DNA of 64,000 nt from Stratiolaelaps scimitus (Eukaryota; Arthropoda; Arachnida; Mesostigmata; Laelapidae). Below the pieces are notes generated by a model. That model had not been told where the DNA came from. It searched no databases and was given only the letters and a program-made list of their open reading frames with translations. Below, piece by piece: positions 36,301 through 48,397 of this stretch (position 1 is its first letter; each line of letters opens with the position of its first letter). The DNA lies in assembly GCA_019614645.1 (NCBI GenBank), contig JABWDB010000031.1, positions 3,911,001-3,975,000 on the forward strand, written 5' to 3'. Made by a program: the position numbers and the translations under genes.

Positions 36301-39300
36301 CGTCTTCAGACCTCTTTTATTTAATTCAAGTTTTATCAACCGTTCGCAGCCAAGCAAAAGATCGCGCCCGATTGCGTTCATTAAATACTAAACTAACGTT
36401 GAAAAGTGTCTCCCGACACCAAACTGTTTGTAGTACGGTGTGCTTAGTTTTTTGGCCGACAGCTTGATCAACACGAAGTGCTTAAATCAAAATCAAGAGC
36501 TCAAGTTGGGATGACATGCCGCAGGTGTCCATTATTTGACACAGTTTTCTGCAATGGCCTTCTCAAATTCTTTTTACTAGAGCTTTCTGACTATTTCCAA
36601 CAATACTGCCTTAACACGTCCGTCTAAAGTGGAATTTATTGCGGATGCCAATCAGATCGCCGCATTTAAATAAAGAAACCCAATGGTAAACTGTTGTAGT
36701 CGCACCCTGTTAAATCCAGCCCGATATCGTTATCCATTAAGTCTGTTAAATAGAAGCACCAAATAGGCATATGAAATAGTCATGACGGCACTCTCTTCTT
36801 TCTAAATGTTGAGAACAATCCCTGATATACGATCAAATCGTGCTTGGTGATCATGGTGTAACATAAGGAATCATAACAAACAAAGGAGGTCTATGATATG
36901 ATCACAGGTGAACACTTTAGGTCAGTATTGAATGACGTCTAAGCACTGTACATGCACATGTGTGTACCTATAGGAACATATTAAAACGGCTACAACGTAA
37001 CTTTGTACAGCCGGATCAAGAAGAGTGTGAATATATTTAGCGGCTCACTGAAAGACCTTCCTTCAATAAGATCCAAGTGGGCAAGCTTGCAAATTTAGCC
37101 CATTATATGATATTATAACTGTAAATATCACTAATCATACATTACTTATATATTCTACTATACATTACTTATATTATAGTCTTAGTAATTATACTTCAAA
37201 TGCGCCTGATTCACATTGTCATTTTTCAATGAAAGCGACAGTGTGTTTTTCACATGTGACATTATTACTCCAAGTGCAAGTTCCTCAATTTCCTGTGTCC
37301 AAACTGCTAGTTCAATACGTCTAAGTTCCGAAACTTTATCTCATTAATCTATCTCATCTTCGAATCTATAACTTTGTCATCTTCAAGAGTTTTTTTTTAC
37401 AGCAGACTTTGTTACCCTTGCGAAGTGGCCTGCATCTCGGCAAAGCTATCGTGATAGCCTCGTAAGGCAGGTCCCGATCGAAATACTCACACCAGCTTGT
37501 TTGTATGACATGATTCAGTGGGTAGACTAATTAATAATGATACCTCCAATGCCCCATTTTAGCGTTGCTGTCTGTTGGGCTGTGACGTGGACAGTTGTGT
37601 TGGCATTTGTGCTGTTTGACAGCCATGGAAATTCGACGCGGCTGCGTTCGCTTCTAGGCTTGCTCGTCATCGTCTTCGCCGGATGGATTATCTCTAACAA
37701 TCGCACCAAGGTAGCAATCATCACTGACACTAGAAGCCGAACGAGGCCGAGCATGATACATGAACACAAGTTGTATCATATATATATATATATATAATAT
37801 GCTTATTGATACTTTCAAAGGCAGACTTCACAATGACAGTTGAGTTCTACTCTGCTTGTTCTTAAACTCGGGCTCAGGCAACTAAAAGATTGTTGCTCAA
37901 CTTTAAATATGCTGTGTAACGCGCTTGAGCGTGCTATCGGTTGACCTCGGTGACTCGATCTCATTAGTAAGACAATCATTGGAAAGCCATTGGGAGCAAG
38001 CAAAATCAATGTAATTATAGTGTGGCGGTTAAATTGCGCTAACAGATGTGCTCATTATCTTTTTTCATTGCTTTTATGTTTGTTATTAAAGGTGAACTGG
38101 CATCAAGTGCAATCTTCTCTGATTCTCCAATTCGTAATGGGAATCCTCGTTCTGCGTATTGAAGCGGGTCGACAGGTGCTCAACTGCCTCGGTGATAAGG
38201 TGGTCAATCAAACGATATCTTTGAATAACTGCAATACTTAATAGTTTCTTTAATAGAGCAAAATAGTCTTACCTTTACTACTAGGTTACTGTATATCCAT
38301 ATAATCTAAAGCCATTATTCAATTTATCCCTCAAGGAATGGCTAACGATAGAACATAAATCATTATACTATAATATATAAATTATGCTCTATCGTTAATC
38401 ATTCCTTGAGAAATAAATCAAATTAATGACCTTCTTGTATATATATATATATATATATATTCAATCTTCCTCGCTTCCCCAAATGTAGCAGACGTTACAT
38501 TTTCTGAAAGATGTACACAAGATGAGGTGATTTTAATTAACAGGACGGATTGATTAATACAGTTCGTCCTTTCTTCTATTAGTTGAACCTCAGCTAAGAA
38601 CATTTGCATCGCTAGGACCTGTTTAGGTTGAGCTTATGCGAGCTTGCAACAGATATGTTTTGTTATGTTAATTTCGATTGCCCGAAATTTGTGTGATACA
38701 ATTTGCGTTAATGATATAATCGGTCCGCAAATAAATTAGTGTCCATTGTTAAACGGCTAAATCGAAATGTCGGACCAAATCTAGGGAGGTGGAAGTCTAT
38801 CAATGCCAAGAAAAATGGGACATTCAACGAAGAAAACCGTCAAACGATAATTCCTTAAATCCTGTTACTTGCCCTTCTATTAAAATATCACGCTATTCCG
38901 TTATGAGCTTTGGGGAACTGCTGTCCTTTCTATGAGCAATCACTTACTCACTCGCTCACTCACTCTATACCCGTGCATATGTTTCTCGCTCTGATGCGTC
39001 ACTTCAGGTGTCGACATTTTTAGCCTTTGCTAACGAAGGCGCAAAGTTCGTGTTTGGATATCTCGTAGACGGGCACGCGACTAATGGACGCACAAACGAG
39101 CTCTTCGAGTTCGGCGGGGTATTTTTCTTTAACGTGAGTATAATCTTTTTTTTTGGAGATTACGGGAATGCTTGATGCACATGCGCGCTGAGCGGCCCAC
39201 CTAACTGCAGCGCTAGTGTTGGACCTTCAAGCCCACTAAACGCGCGTACCCCCCCTCATCTAGGTGGCTCGGAATGCTTAGCGCATTGCTTCGACTGTTC

Positions 39301-42300
39301 CATCTGAGCTGATCATATAGTCTTCCACTCAGTCAGTGGGTGAGGGCGTCGAGTTCAGCACAGCCGAATTGTTCCCCCCCTGTCTCTCGCCACTCCCGTA
39401 CTCTCTGATCCGACCAAAACTGTTCCTCCTCGTGCATCGAGCCTCGTCTACTTTCTCAAAATTGAGTCCAGCCATTCTACAGTACTGCCCCATGCTGCCT
39501 TGGAACGAAGCCTGAGGGCCACAACCCCGCTAAGAGGGGCTTGTTTGAGCTCAGCCGTGCCTGCTTCTCTCTCCACCCTAAGGGCTTCACAGTGATACGT
39601 TGTATGTTCTACGTCATCAACCGCTCCTGAGGAGCACATCACGGATATCTCGGAGGGGGCCTTCCCTATTCTGTGCAAGTACACCTGGAACTGGCCATGT
39701 CCCGTGATTTCCTGTTCCTGAGCTGGCCCCTGTCGTATCCGTACCATTTCAGAAGATCTGGTATTAAGTACCTGGTCCAGGCACACTTGATCCTCTGGCG
39801 AGGAGGGGGTTTGTCCAGTCTTCACTCCACCGGGCCAAAGCGGCGCCTCTAGCTGTGGTAAGATCGAGGTCTCCATCCAGAAAGCGTTTCGCTGGCCAGG
39901 AGATCTCAAGGGAGCTTCTTGGCCAGTACTAGGAGAGCATCGGTTGATACTGTTCGGTACGTCCGAGACGGCTATGAACTCATCCACCGAAGCAAGCACT
40001 CGTCTAGTGCCCTCCGATGCGCTGCCCACTGGGCAGTATTCTGGCAACGTTTATCGCGACCTGCCAGGCGTTCTTGGCAACCTTACTGACATGGGCATTG
40101 CCTGTTAAGCCGGTGTCATACTGAACTCCCAAGTACCTGGCGTCCTTCCCAATGAGAGTAGGGTGACCCATGAGGTGCAGCCTTATCCCTTCTTTCCGCT
40201 TCCTTCCTGTTAAGTATAAAGCCTCCGTCTTGTCCGGCGCGAGTTCCAAGTGGTGATCTTCCGTACACCCCGCCACAAGGGACAAGGCATCATTACGTCT
40301 ACTCTGTAGGGTCTCCTCGTTAGGAGGCTGTCACGAGCAGAGCCAAGTCCTCGGCATAAGCCAACGTCTGGACGCCGGTAGCCAACTGAATCTCCATAAC
40401 CCCGTCATAGGCCAGGTTCCAGAGAGTAGGGTCGAGAATTGAACCCTGGGGAACACAGGCCGGCACTTCATATCGGACGCCTCCCGCCTTGAGAGTCCTC
40501 TCAGAAAGGTATGAAGCGAATATTCTGTGAAGCCCAGGCGAGACATCTTTCCTCTCCAAGGAACGTGAGTATAATCTCCAATTCTGTATATGTCCAAGAT
40601 TTCTCTTAACTCCAACTATTGTTTTATGTTTTCTTTTTTGATTTTTTTTGGTTTGCTTCATTCGTCAAGGTCCTTCCAGTGGTGTTTTTCTTCGCTTTCT
40701 TTGTGGAGATCTTGTATTTCTATGGTGTCATGCAGCGGTTGATTTTATCCTTTGGAAGTTTTCTACAGTCAACGATTGGAACGACGGCCACTGAGTCGGT
40801 CAGTGTTTCAGCGAACATCTTCCTCGGAATGGTCTGTACGCAGTTCATTATTAGATTATTATTTTTAATTGGCGTCGTATACATGTATATATGGGTTGAA
40901 TAGTCGCTGGAGTGGTAACATCGTTTGGCAGTAGTTAGGAATTAGTTCTAGGGATTATGGGGGGGGGGGGGGGGCTGAGGTGGACAATGTCCCGAGGAAG
41001 GCGATGGCATTGCCCCTGTGCACAGCGAGGGACAGGCGCTGCAGAAGGAAAGAAGCAGAAGAATGTATATATATACTCCCTGAATTTTTTGAGAGAAAAT
41101 AAAACAAGTATCGATTTGATCTGCCAAGACGTTAGATCCATACCAGCAAAGTGTATACTGAACTGGAAACGACGGTAGACCTATTCAGGGCGGCCATATC
41201 ATAGCTTCCCTCGATGACCCCCCACTTACTATTCACTGGTTTATGGGTGCTAACGAGCCGTACCGACTGCGACAACCAGAACTATTCCATGCTTTGCGTG
41301 GATTTAGTAAACAAGTTTGTTTCTGAACTTTACAATAGGCCGAGGCCCCAATGATGATTAAACCATTCTTTCCGTCGATGACACGATCAGAGCTGCACGC
41401 CGTTATGACTGGCGGCTTCTCGACTGTATCTGGTTCGGTAATGGCAGCCTACATTTCATTTGGCATACCGGCCCAGCATCTGCTAACTGCTTCATTTATG
41501 AGCGCACCCGCAGCACTTGGTATGGCCAAACTCCTATATCCGGAGACCGAACAGTGCGCTACCAGCATTGAGGAAATCGGCGTCGTAAAAAGGTAATAAT
41601 AATAATAATCATCATCACCATAATAACAATGAGTATTTGAAATATAATCATATTGCCAATTAGCGAAACTTGTTCAACTGGACAAATTTAACCTATGGGT
41701 GATGCTGTAACATGCCTGTGTCATGCAAGTTTAGCTTCTTCCAGCCTGTAAATTCAGATTGGCCCTGATGGAAATGAGATCACAATTATGATCCATGCCT
41801 TTCTGACCACTCTCCAAATACGATTTTCCGTGTTGTTAGCCATATTTTTTTAAGTTACCCAATACTCCCATATGCTTCTCCAAGTGAACTTGCGATTGAA
41901 CCCTTTCAACGTCCGTAGTCTGAACAGGTGCAAGCAAGTGCGAACACCCAATTTGCGTTACTCATGTGGCCAACGAGGGCATAAAATTCTTGTGCAAACC
42001 TGACCACGATTAAGAAAAAAGCAATGTCTGTCTTGCGCCTATGAACAATTGATTAATTCCCTTTCCAGTGAAGCACGCAGTGCATTGGAAGCAGCGGCGA
42101 AAGGCGCGAGTGACGCCTTATCCATTGTAGGCAATATCGCAGCGAACCTAATTTGCTTCCTGGCTGCTCTCGCGTTCTTCAATTCCGCGCTTGATTTCTT
42201 TGCCTCTGCCGTCGGCATAGAGGGACTCACACTTGAGGTTAGCGTTACACTTAATTAGTGGCCAGCACGAATGTTGTCATCACTAATGAACCACAGCGAT

Positions 42301-44598
42301 CAAAATTATCACGGCTCGCAAGAACTCATTGCCGAATATAGTTGAACACTGTTTAATTTTAGTATTATGATGAATTAGTATTCGTATAGGCTTACAATAT
42401 GAAGCTTTGATTATTTGTTACTTTAGGTTGCAAACTGTCTATATCAGCAATAATTTGATCCGACACTATTTGCCATAGTACACCTTCGAAAGGCTCCGGA
42501 AAATGAAAAGTCAAGTCTGCATATAACCTACATAATCATTTGTAAAATATTTACATGTACACATTCAGAATATATTCAGAATATAAACTCTTTTATTTTC
42601 TTAAAAGGGGGCGTTATATCAAAGAAATGATCAATCATATTTATACCCAACCCGATTGGCTCTAAAGCAGCAATTAGCTCTAAAGCAGCTATTGTTATAT
42701 CTATTATAATTTGATTATCGTCAATTATATTCAACCATTTTTCCTGATCGGTATCCTATACAGGGGAACAGTACATTCGTTTACATAATACAATCCATTT
42801 GTACATATCGGGATCTTTAATCATAAAGCAACAAGGAGTCATATGTACAACAGCGTTGCCAGATTTGACAAATTGTGTGATTCGATGGGCTAAGATGAAC
42901 TACGGCGTCGGTGACATCCACTCCAAGGTCACACGCGTGTGAACTGTAGCGAAGTGCCCTGTTGTCTGCAGTAGAGTCATATGGGGACGGGGTCACTCTT
43001 GAGCACGACACAGTGTTATGTATTAATATGTGTTCTACAGTTATTTTCGGTTCTTTGTTTTGCGAAACTCGTTTTTTTTTATTCCACACACATGAACTAA
43101 CTCTAGTAATTAACCCATGTAATTCGAATCATCTACTGTAGCTAGTGCGCAAGTTGAACGATGTCTAATATATATGTATATATATACATATGTATGTATA
43201 TACTGCAGACACTCTTCGGGTACGTGTTCACACCGATGGCGTATCTTCTCGGAGTTCCCACTGAAAATTGTGAGGCAGTAGGGGAACTGCTCGGGCTAAA
43301 AACGTTTGCAAACGAATTCATCGCTTATAAGAAACTTGCCGATATAAAGGAGACATTAACGGAAAGGTAACCATACATCGATCTATTAACATGATGTTTC
43401 TGTAGACGTTGATTGAAAGTTGCATACAACAACTGAGTGGCATTTCAATATTCGACATTCGCTTAAGCTTGATTCAGGTACAATATGCCACATCATTTGT
43501 TGACCTTGATAAGATATTTGGCTGGGAGTTGAGTCTTGTCGTTGATATTGCTGAAATATTCTGAAACCTGAACATAAAACTAATGGCCCGATTTGTCCAA
43601 GCTTTTCTCTAATTTCGAATGGGATATAATACCAAGACGCATGTCATACTGTTTGGTAGCCATATGATTTCTCGGAGTATTGGTTGGTTTACAGGCAGTC
43701 TAATCACTTGATTGGGCTGCCTAGGTACGAGTAAGGAAGAGAATAAGCAAAGGTGGCCCCGACAGGTCCTCATAGTAATACCTAAAGCGGTTAAGGGCTG
43801 CGGCCTAGGTCAGATAGGGGCAGAACAGCTGAGGGTAAGCTCGACAGTTTAATCACCTGATTACTAGTCCAGTTGAGAACTCTATGCAGTGAACAGCTTT
43901 TGGTGTTTATTTTTTAGCATTTCATCACTAAAGTAGAATGTATATCAGCAAGATACAACATCTCTCACTCCTTTGTTTTTAGTCAAGAGAGGTTGTTCTC
44001 TCGTGGTTTTCTTGGTTCAGTGCTCACCTATGTTACAAAGAACAACTTATCCGTAAATACACTAATGATAATAATAATAACCCTTTTCAAACTGCCCTAC
44101 GTAAATATTTAATATTCTAACATTAACGAAAATAAATGTGTGCGTGTGTATTGGCTGTGCGACCCGACAACGTTGTTGTCGGTAGAGCTGTTGTGTTATC
44201 CACATACGCCCTGTGCGGATTCTCCAATTTCGGCAGTGTGGGAATCCTCCTTGGGGCCTCAATCGCGATGTGTCCTCAGCGAGCTGCCGACTTCGCCCAG
44301 GTAGGCAGTAGCATTTTTTGTGGTTTCCACTGCTGACGATTAAATTAGCTTCTGCAATTGAACGACGATATGGATGTAATTGCGCTAATGAATTAGTTAA
44401 TTAACAGTTAGTGACTCCGCTCCCGTCTTATGGACTACGATTTTATCGATTGTTATTATATGAATGAAGGTAATTCTCCGCGCGCTCGTAGGAGGAACAG
44501 CTGCTTGTCTTCTCACAGCCTGTGTGGCCGGATTACTCATCAAGGATTCAGATATCACGATAATCGATATCGCCACGACAACGATGACTTCGCTGTAG
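33349..44598 (+). CDS. SLC28: Concentrative nucleoside transporter (SLC28/CNT family)
   Basis: Twelve phase-consistent coding exons give 615 aa: 33349-33462, 34311-34461, 35570-35783, 37563-37710, 38092-38199, 39008-39133, 40670-40831, 41339-41592, 42069-42237, 43209-43366, 44186-44300 and 44470-44598 (stop TAG). Family proteins are sodium-coupled nucleoside importers of about 600-690 aa in the plasma membrane. The core matches human CNTs throughout: LQFVMGILVLR, ANEGAKFVFG, KVLPVVFFF region, NIFLGMAEAP, MTGGFSTVSGSVMAAYISFG, LLTASFMSAPAALGMAKLLY, SALEAAAKGASDA, NEFIAYKKL and STYALCGFSNFGSVGI. Exon 6 ends at a donor duplicated by an R1-type LINE insertion (39.15-40.56 kb), but the first donor is intact. 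Exon 7 uses a weak donor (ATG|GTCTGT) and exon 12 has a poor pyrimidine tract. The Gly-Met pair in NIFLGM equals human CNT2. Confidence 0.95.
35385..35465 (-). repeat. tRNA-like remnant, possible SINE
   Basis: The minus strand carries GAGGTTCCGGGTTCAATCCTC, a good Pol III B box in a T-arm-like context, about 50 nt downstream of a weak A-box-like TGAGTTACTGGGCAGC. It lies in SLC28 intron 2. It does not fold into a convincing complete tRNA by eye, so a SINE head or decayed tRNA copy is more likely than a working gene. Confidence 0.3.
38330..38410. repeat. 81-nt imperfect hairpin in SLC28 intron 5
   Basis: The arm at 38330-38357 (CTCAAGGAATGGCTAACGAT...) is complementary to 38383-38410 at 25 of 28 positions. 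One of the three differences would be a G-U pair in RNA. The loop is 25 nt of A and T. Size fits either a microRNA-like precursor or a minimal MITE. Confidence 0.6.
39131..39146 (+). repeat. Target-site duplication, left copy, spanning the exon 6 donor
   Basis: The 16-bp AACGTGAGTATAATCT is repeated exactly at 40562-40577, on either side of the R1-type LINE. The copy here contains the last codon (AAC) of SLC28 exon 6 and its donor GTGAGT at 39134-39139. This copy is the one adjacent to the coding exon. Confidence 0.85.
39147..40561 (-). mobile_element. 5'-truncated R1-type LINE inserted at an SLC28 splice donor
   Basis: The minus-strand copy is about 1.4 kb. Its 3' end is the poly(A) tail seen as a T run ending at 39154 on the plus strand. 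Its 5' end at about 40561 starts abruptly in the reverse transcriptase (LHRIFASYLSERTLKAGGVR), with VPQGSILDPTLWNLAYDG and a mutated active site AYAEDLALLV, where Ala-Asp-Asp has become Ala-Glu-Asp. Next come LELAPDKTEALYLTGRKRK and KDARYLGVQYDT, then the C-terminal ITGHGQFQVYLHRIGK and a CCHC-like stretch (MCSSGAVDDVEHTTYHC). Several frames are needed, so it is dead. A 16-bp target duplication flanks it (39131-39146 and 40562-40577). Confidence 0.88.
40562..40577 (+). repeat. Target-site duplication, right copy, second (decoy) donor
   Basis: This is the exact repeat of 39131-39146, including AAC|GTGAGT. It sits at the far side of the LINE, 92 nt upstream of SLC28 coding exon 7, and can no longer follow coding sequence unless the LINE is read through. 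Confidence 0.85.
40959..40974. repeat. Poly(G) run in SLC28 intron 7
   Basis: Sixteen consecutive G bases begin a G-rich patch that may stem from an old insertion or slippage. Such runs are also prone to sequencing error. Confidence 0.9.
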
Positions 44599-44880
44599 AC
44601 AATATATTTATTTAATTAGCTACAGAGATTACGAAATATGGTTTGGGTAAAAATTAGCTCGCGATCGATTAAACATGACACATGCAGAGAGGGAGAGACA
44701 TGTACTTAACTCAAATGAGGGAAATATGACTATCGACTACAGAAATGAAGAGACGGACCTATACACTTCCATTCATACAACATAAAAACGAAGTACGTAG
44801 TAATTTTATTCAGTTTATGGTACACTATGTACAGAAGCATAAGTACAGGTTTTTTTTGGTTTTCTTTCATCGATCGCCGA

Positions 44881-44916
<36 letters not shown>

Positions 44917-45008
44917 TTAATGTATATTGACGATCTAAATTCAGCTTGTTCAATAATAATTGTAGTAATTTTAAAATGGGCTTTGCGCATAAACACGAAA
45001 TGAAGGAG

Positions 45009-45014
45009 AATAAA
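45009..45014 (+). terminator. Candidate SLC28 polyadenylation signal
   Basis: This is an AATAAA about 410 nt downstream of the SLC28 stop codon. No other canonical signal was noticed in the first 400 nt, but variant signals were not excluded. Confidence 0.35.
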
Positions 45015-46018
45015 GCCATGATGAAAAAAGCGAGTGCGCGATTCAGCTTTCCCCTGACATGTAAGTGTATGTACCACAAATGCCGTTACCATTAGTTAAA
45101 TTAGATAGTTTTGCATCTCCCAAAAAGAACATCTTCTCGTGGAATTACTTTTAGTATTAATTTAGATAGTTTTTTTTCTGACGATTGTAAGTAATTGTGA
45201 CTTCTTAGTTTGATTGAAACATCTAGTGAAGCCGGTTTTTTTTCTAAAAAGCTTGTGTTCGTATATAGCTAATACGTTCCATGAGGCTCACAAAATGAAA
45301 GCAGCGCTCTCACCAAAGGGAGGTTTCAAACTACAAGGACTATACCATTTGAGTACTATCAGTTTGTCGACTCAGCTAACTCGACGCGATGCTTCGCTGA
45401 AATGGGAGTAGATAAACTATATTAGACTTATTGTATTAGAATTGTGTTATTAAACAGGTGCACCCTTTCTATACTATAACATGTTAAAGATCTAGTCAGA
45501 GCAGATCAACAATCGACAACGACGAGTGAATATGAAAATTGACGAAGTTCTTTTATCCATAGAACTACAACGTGTCAACTCGTTTATAATATGATAGAGG
45601 ATCATTTACCTGGAGACTCACTACATAACCAAAGTGCTTGATGACCTGGATGTATAATGTAATCATTATATTACTATCATTAATATGATTTCTGCAACGG
45701 GAAATTCACCAATGATAGTGTTCTCATAGTCATACAACCCCACGACAACAAGTGTTGGTTCGTGTTAAAGAGCATGAAAATGGGCATTTGAATTAGTTGA
45801 CGTTAACGTTGAATTAGTACCCAAACGGCCCAGCAAAGAAAGTTCGTTTTTCTGAAAGCTTCTTATCACATTCATCATTGTCATCAGCTTGATTGTTGGA
45901 CGAACAGCCTGTACATCTATTGGTTCCTAAAGGAGACGTCAGTGTATCTATGCTCGACTGCCGATTCCCACGGTACATGAGTTGTCGATGCAGGAGACAA
46001 TGATTTTCCCGGTTGATT

Positions 46019-46170
46019 TTAGATATCTGGCGATGTTGAGTCGACTGTAGCAGCAGATACCGCTGAGAGGGTGCGCGCACGGCGCTTTACAGCTGGCGAC
46101 GAAGTCTCTTCGGCCTCCTCCTCTGGGGGTGGAGCACCAGGACAAGCGAATACGCAGCTTCTCGGCGAAT
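46019..46170 (-). CDS. Candidate alternative last exon of the SLC22 gene
   Basis: An acceptor (TTTTAG, AG at 46172-46171) opens a 50-residue frame beginning SPRSCVFACPGAPPPEEEAE and ending SPDI-stop (46021-46019). If the 48595 exon is spliced at AATG|GTAAAA (GT at 48459-48458), the phase fits exactly and gives a 574-aa protein with an acidic, proline-rich tail. Reading through that donor gives a shorter, conventional C-terminus instead. The composition looks coding, but the family has no fixed tail sequence to compare. Confidence 0.4.
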
Positions 46171-47565
46171 CTAAAATTGAGACAACAATTAAGTAGCCAC
46201 TATGGTTACTACAATATAGCTCTGTATGCGCTGGTATAGAAGCGCCGAAACAACTATACAACGAGAGAAGGATGTGGATATCTATATTGGTATCGTATTC
46301 ATAAACCGGACTTTTTTTTTTTATAAAAGGAAGGTTAACGACAAAATGCATTATATAGACCAGTCTTCACAATTCTAAGAGATACTGGTCTAGTACTGTG
46401 GGACTACCAATCACTAAAACTCTAGACCTCGCTACGGTTCAAGACAACATTCATATTATTCGACTGTCGGCCGTGACTGGCATAATGCCGTAATCCCAAA
46501 AAAAAAGACCGTGACTTGTTGAATCCATGACTCTACTTAGTGGTGCCTTGGTGTCATTCACCCGACTCGAGTGCGTTTTGTTGACAAACAGTGATTTCGG
46601 TGAGATGAGGGTTGAAGTAAGTTGCTATGATAGTAGGCTCATTAATTATAATATACTCACTCAGATCTGAAAAAAGTCAAATCATTTTCATGTTTTACTA
46701 TGTGAGTCAGCCCCTGTGATCTTATGTATATGCCACCATTTTTATTGGAGATGGCAGCACAACGGAAATGGGCCCGCTTGCCGCTCCGCGACACAGACCA
46801 AGTCTGTGTTATATACCTTATCGTTCTTGGAAATCTTTGAAAGTGATTTGTTCGTAGACAGGTAATTAAATTTTTTGAAATGAGATGCCAAAGCATACTT
46901 CTCTCATTTAGTGTTGTATATATTTAATTTATTCAATTATAAAAGTTATTTTCTTGTAATAAAATGAACGGTTGCGTTTTTGACAGTAGCATATTAAATA
47001 TATATTGAACATGAAAACTAACAAGAAGAAAATAGAAAACCATTTACGAGAACTTCCATAGGATAACTATTGGTCTTCCGTTCGCAAAGCTATAGCCAAC
47101 GCATAAATGGACATTGTCATAACAATGCGTCAACATAGATGTGACCCTCGACTTAGAAGATAGAAAATTGTAGTTTATATCGCGCGCGAATAACTCATAA
47201 GAGATCTTACTTATCCTTCAACAGAGAGCTGCTTATCGCTTGGTTTTTGCTTTCTGTAAAATCAATGCAGTAGAACGAATTGGGGAATATCAATTAAAAT
47301 CACTGTGTCCAATTGGTCCAACCTGTGGCGCCGGAGTTTTATACTTGTAGTTGAAACTGGACCCCTAACGAATTGAATTTTTCCGGACTATTTTTTTCGT
47401 TAGTTAGGTAAAAAAATAAGTGATTTTATAATAAGTGTTTAGAAAGGTGGTTCTGAGGGCGTAATTATATATCGATAGGCAGTTGTTGGGCTGCTCAAAA
47501 ATATCGTGCCACTGCGAATATTCGCAAGGCAGACGGATGTTTTTTTGATTCGTCCGATGTTCGCA

Positions 47566-47599
<34 letters not shown>

Positions 47600-48397
47600 A
47601 CCCCGCTTTCCCCACGCCTCCCAAGCGGGAGGGAGCCCCCTGGAAAACCGCCGCATATATATAGCCTTCTAGATAAGGTGCCGATTGCCACCATTTTTTT
47701 AGGTTTAATACTCTATTTGCAAATGTAGTGCTGACGATAATATACATACGCTTTATCTGAAATACGAGGGTGTCAAATGAGATGTTTTCGCCGTTAGTTA
47801 AGTCCGGAAACTCTAGTAAAAAAACGTTATACATTGTAGTGAACCACAGAGGAGTTCTACGAGAATTTCAAGTGATAGTTAAGATTGAATTTTACCTGTT
47901 ACAGTAAATGTCTCAATCACGGACATTCAGTGTTTAGGAAGTTACACAGCGCTGTTGGAATTCAAACCAATTCTAGAACCAAGTAGAATTTGATTGATTC
48001 CAATGTAATCTTCTTTGTTCTATAGACGTAAATTAGACAGCGGTGTGTATACATTTATACGGTATATATATATAAAAAAAAAAAAAAAAAGACTCGAGAA
48101 GAAATAGCAGAAATACAGAAAAACAATTATCCCAGAGGGCGTCAAACACTTTGCTTGAAACCTTGAAACGTTTGTGGGGTTTAAGAGAGAAATTAGCCCT
48201 CGGCCGAGAAAGCTTTTTCTGGCCTTATTCAGTTTCTGTCAGAAATACACCGTACGATTTTCGCGCGTGGGCCTGTGACCGATATGGCTAGCATATTCGA
48301 TCGTATTAGCCATTATATACGATAATTATTATTGAGTCCTTCGACAATCAGTGTAAAAATGATGTTGCTAATTCACATCTCATATCCAAGAAACCAA

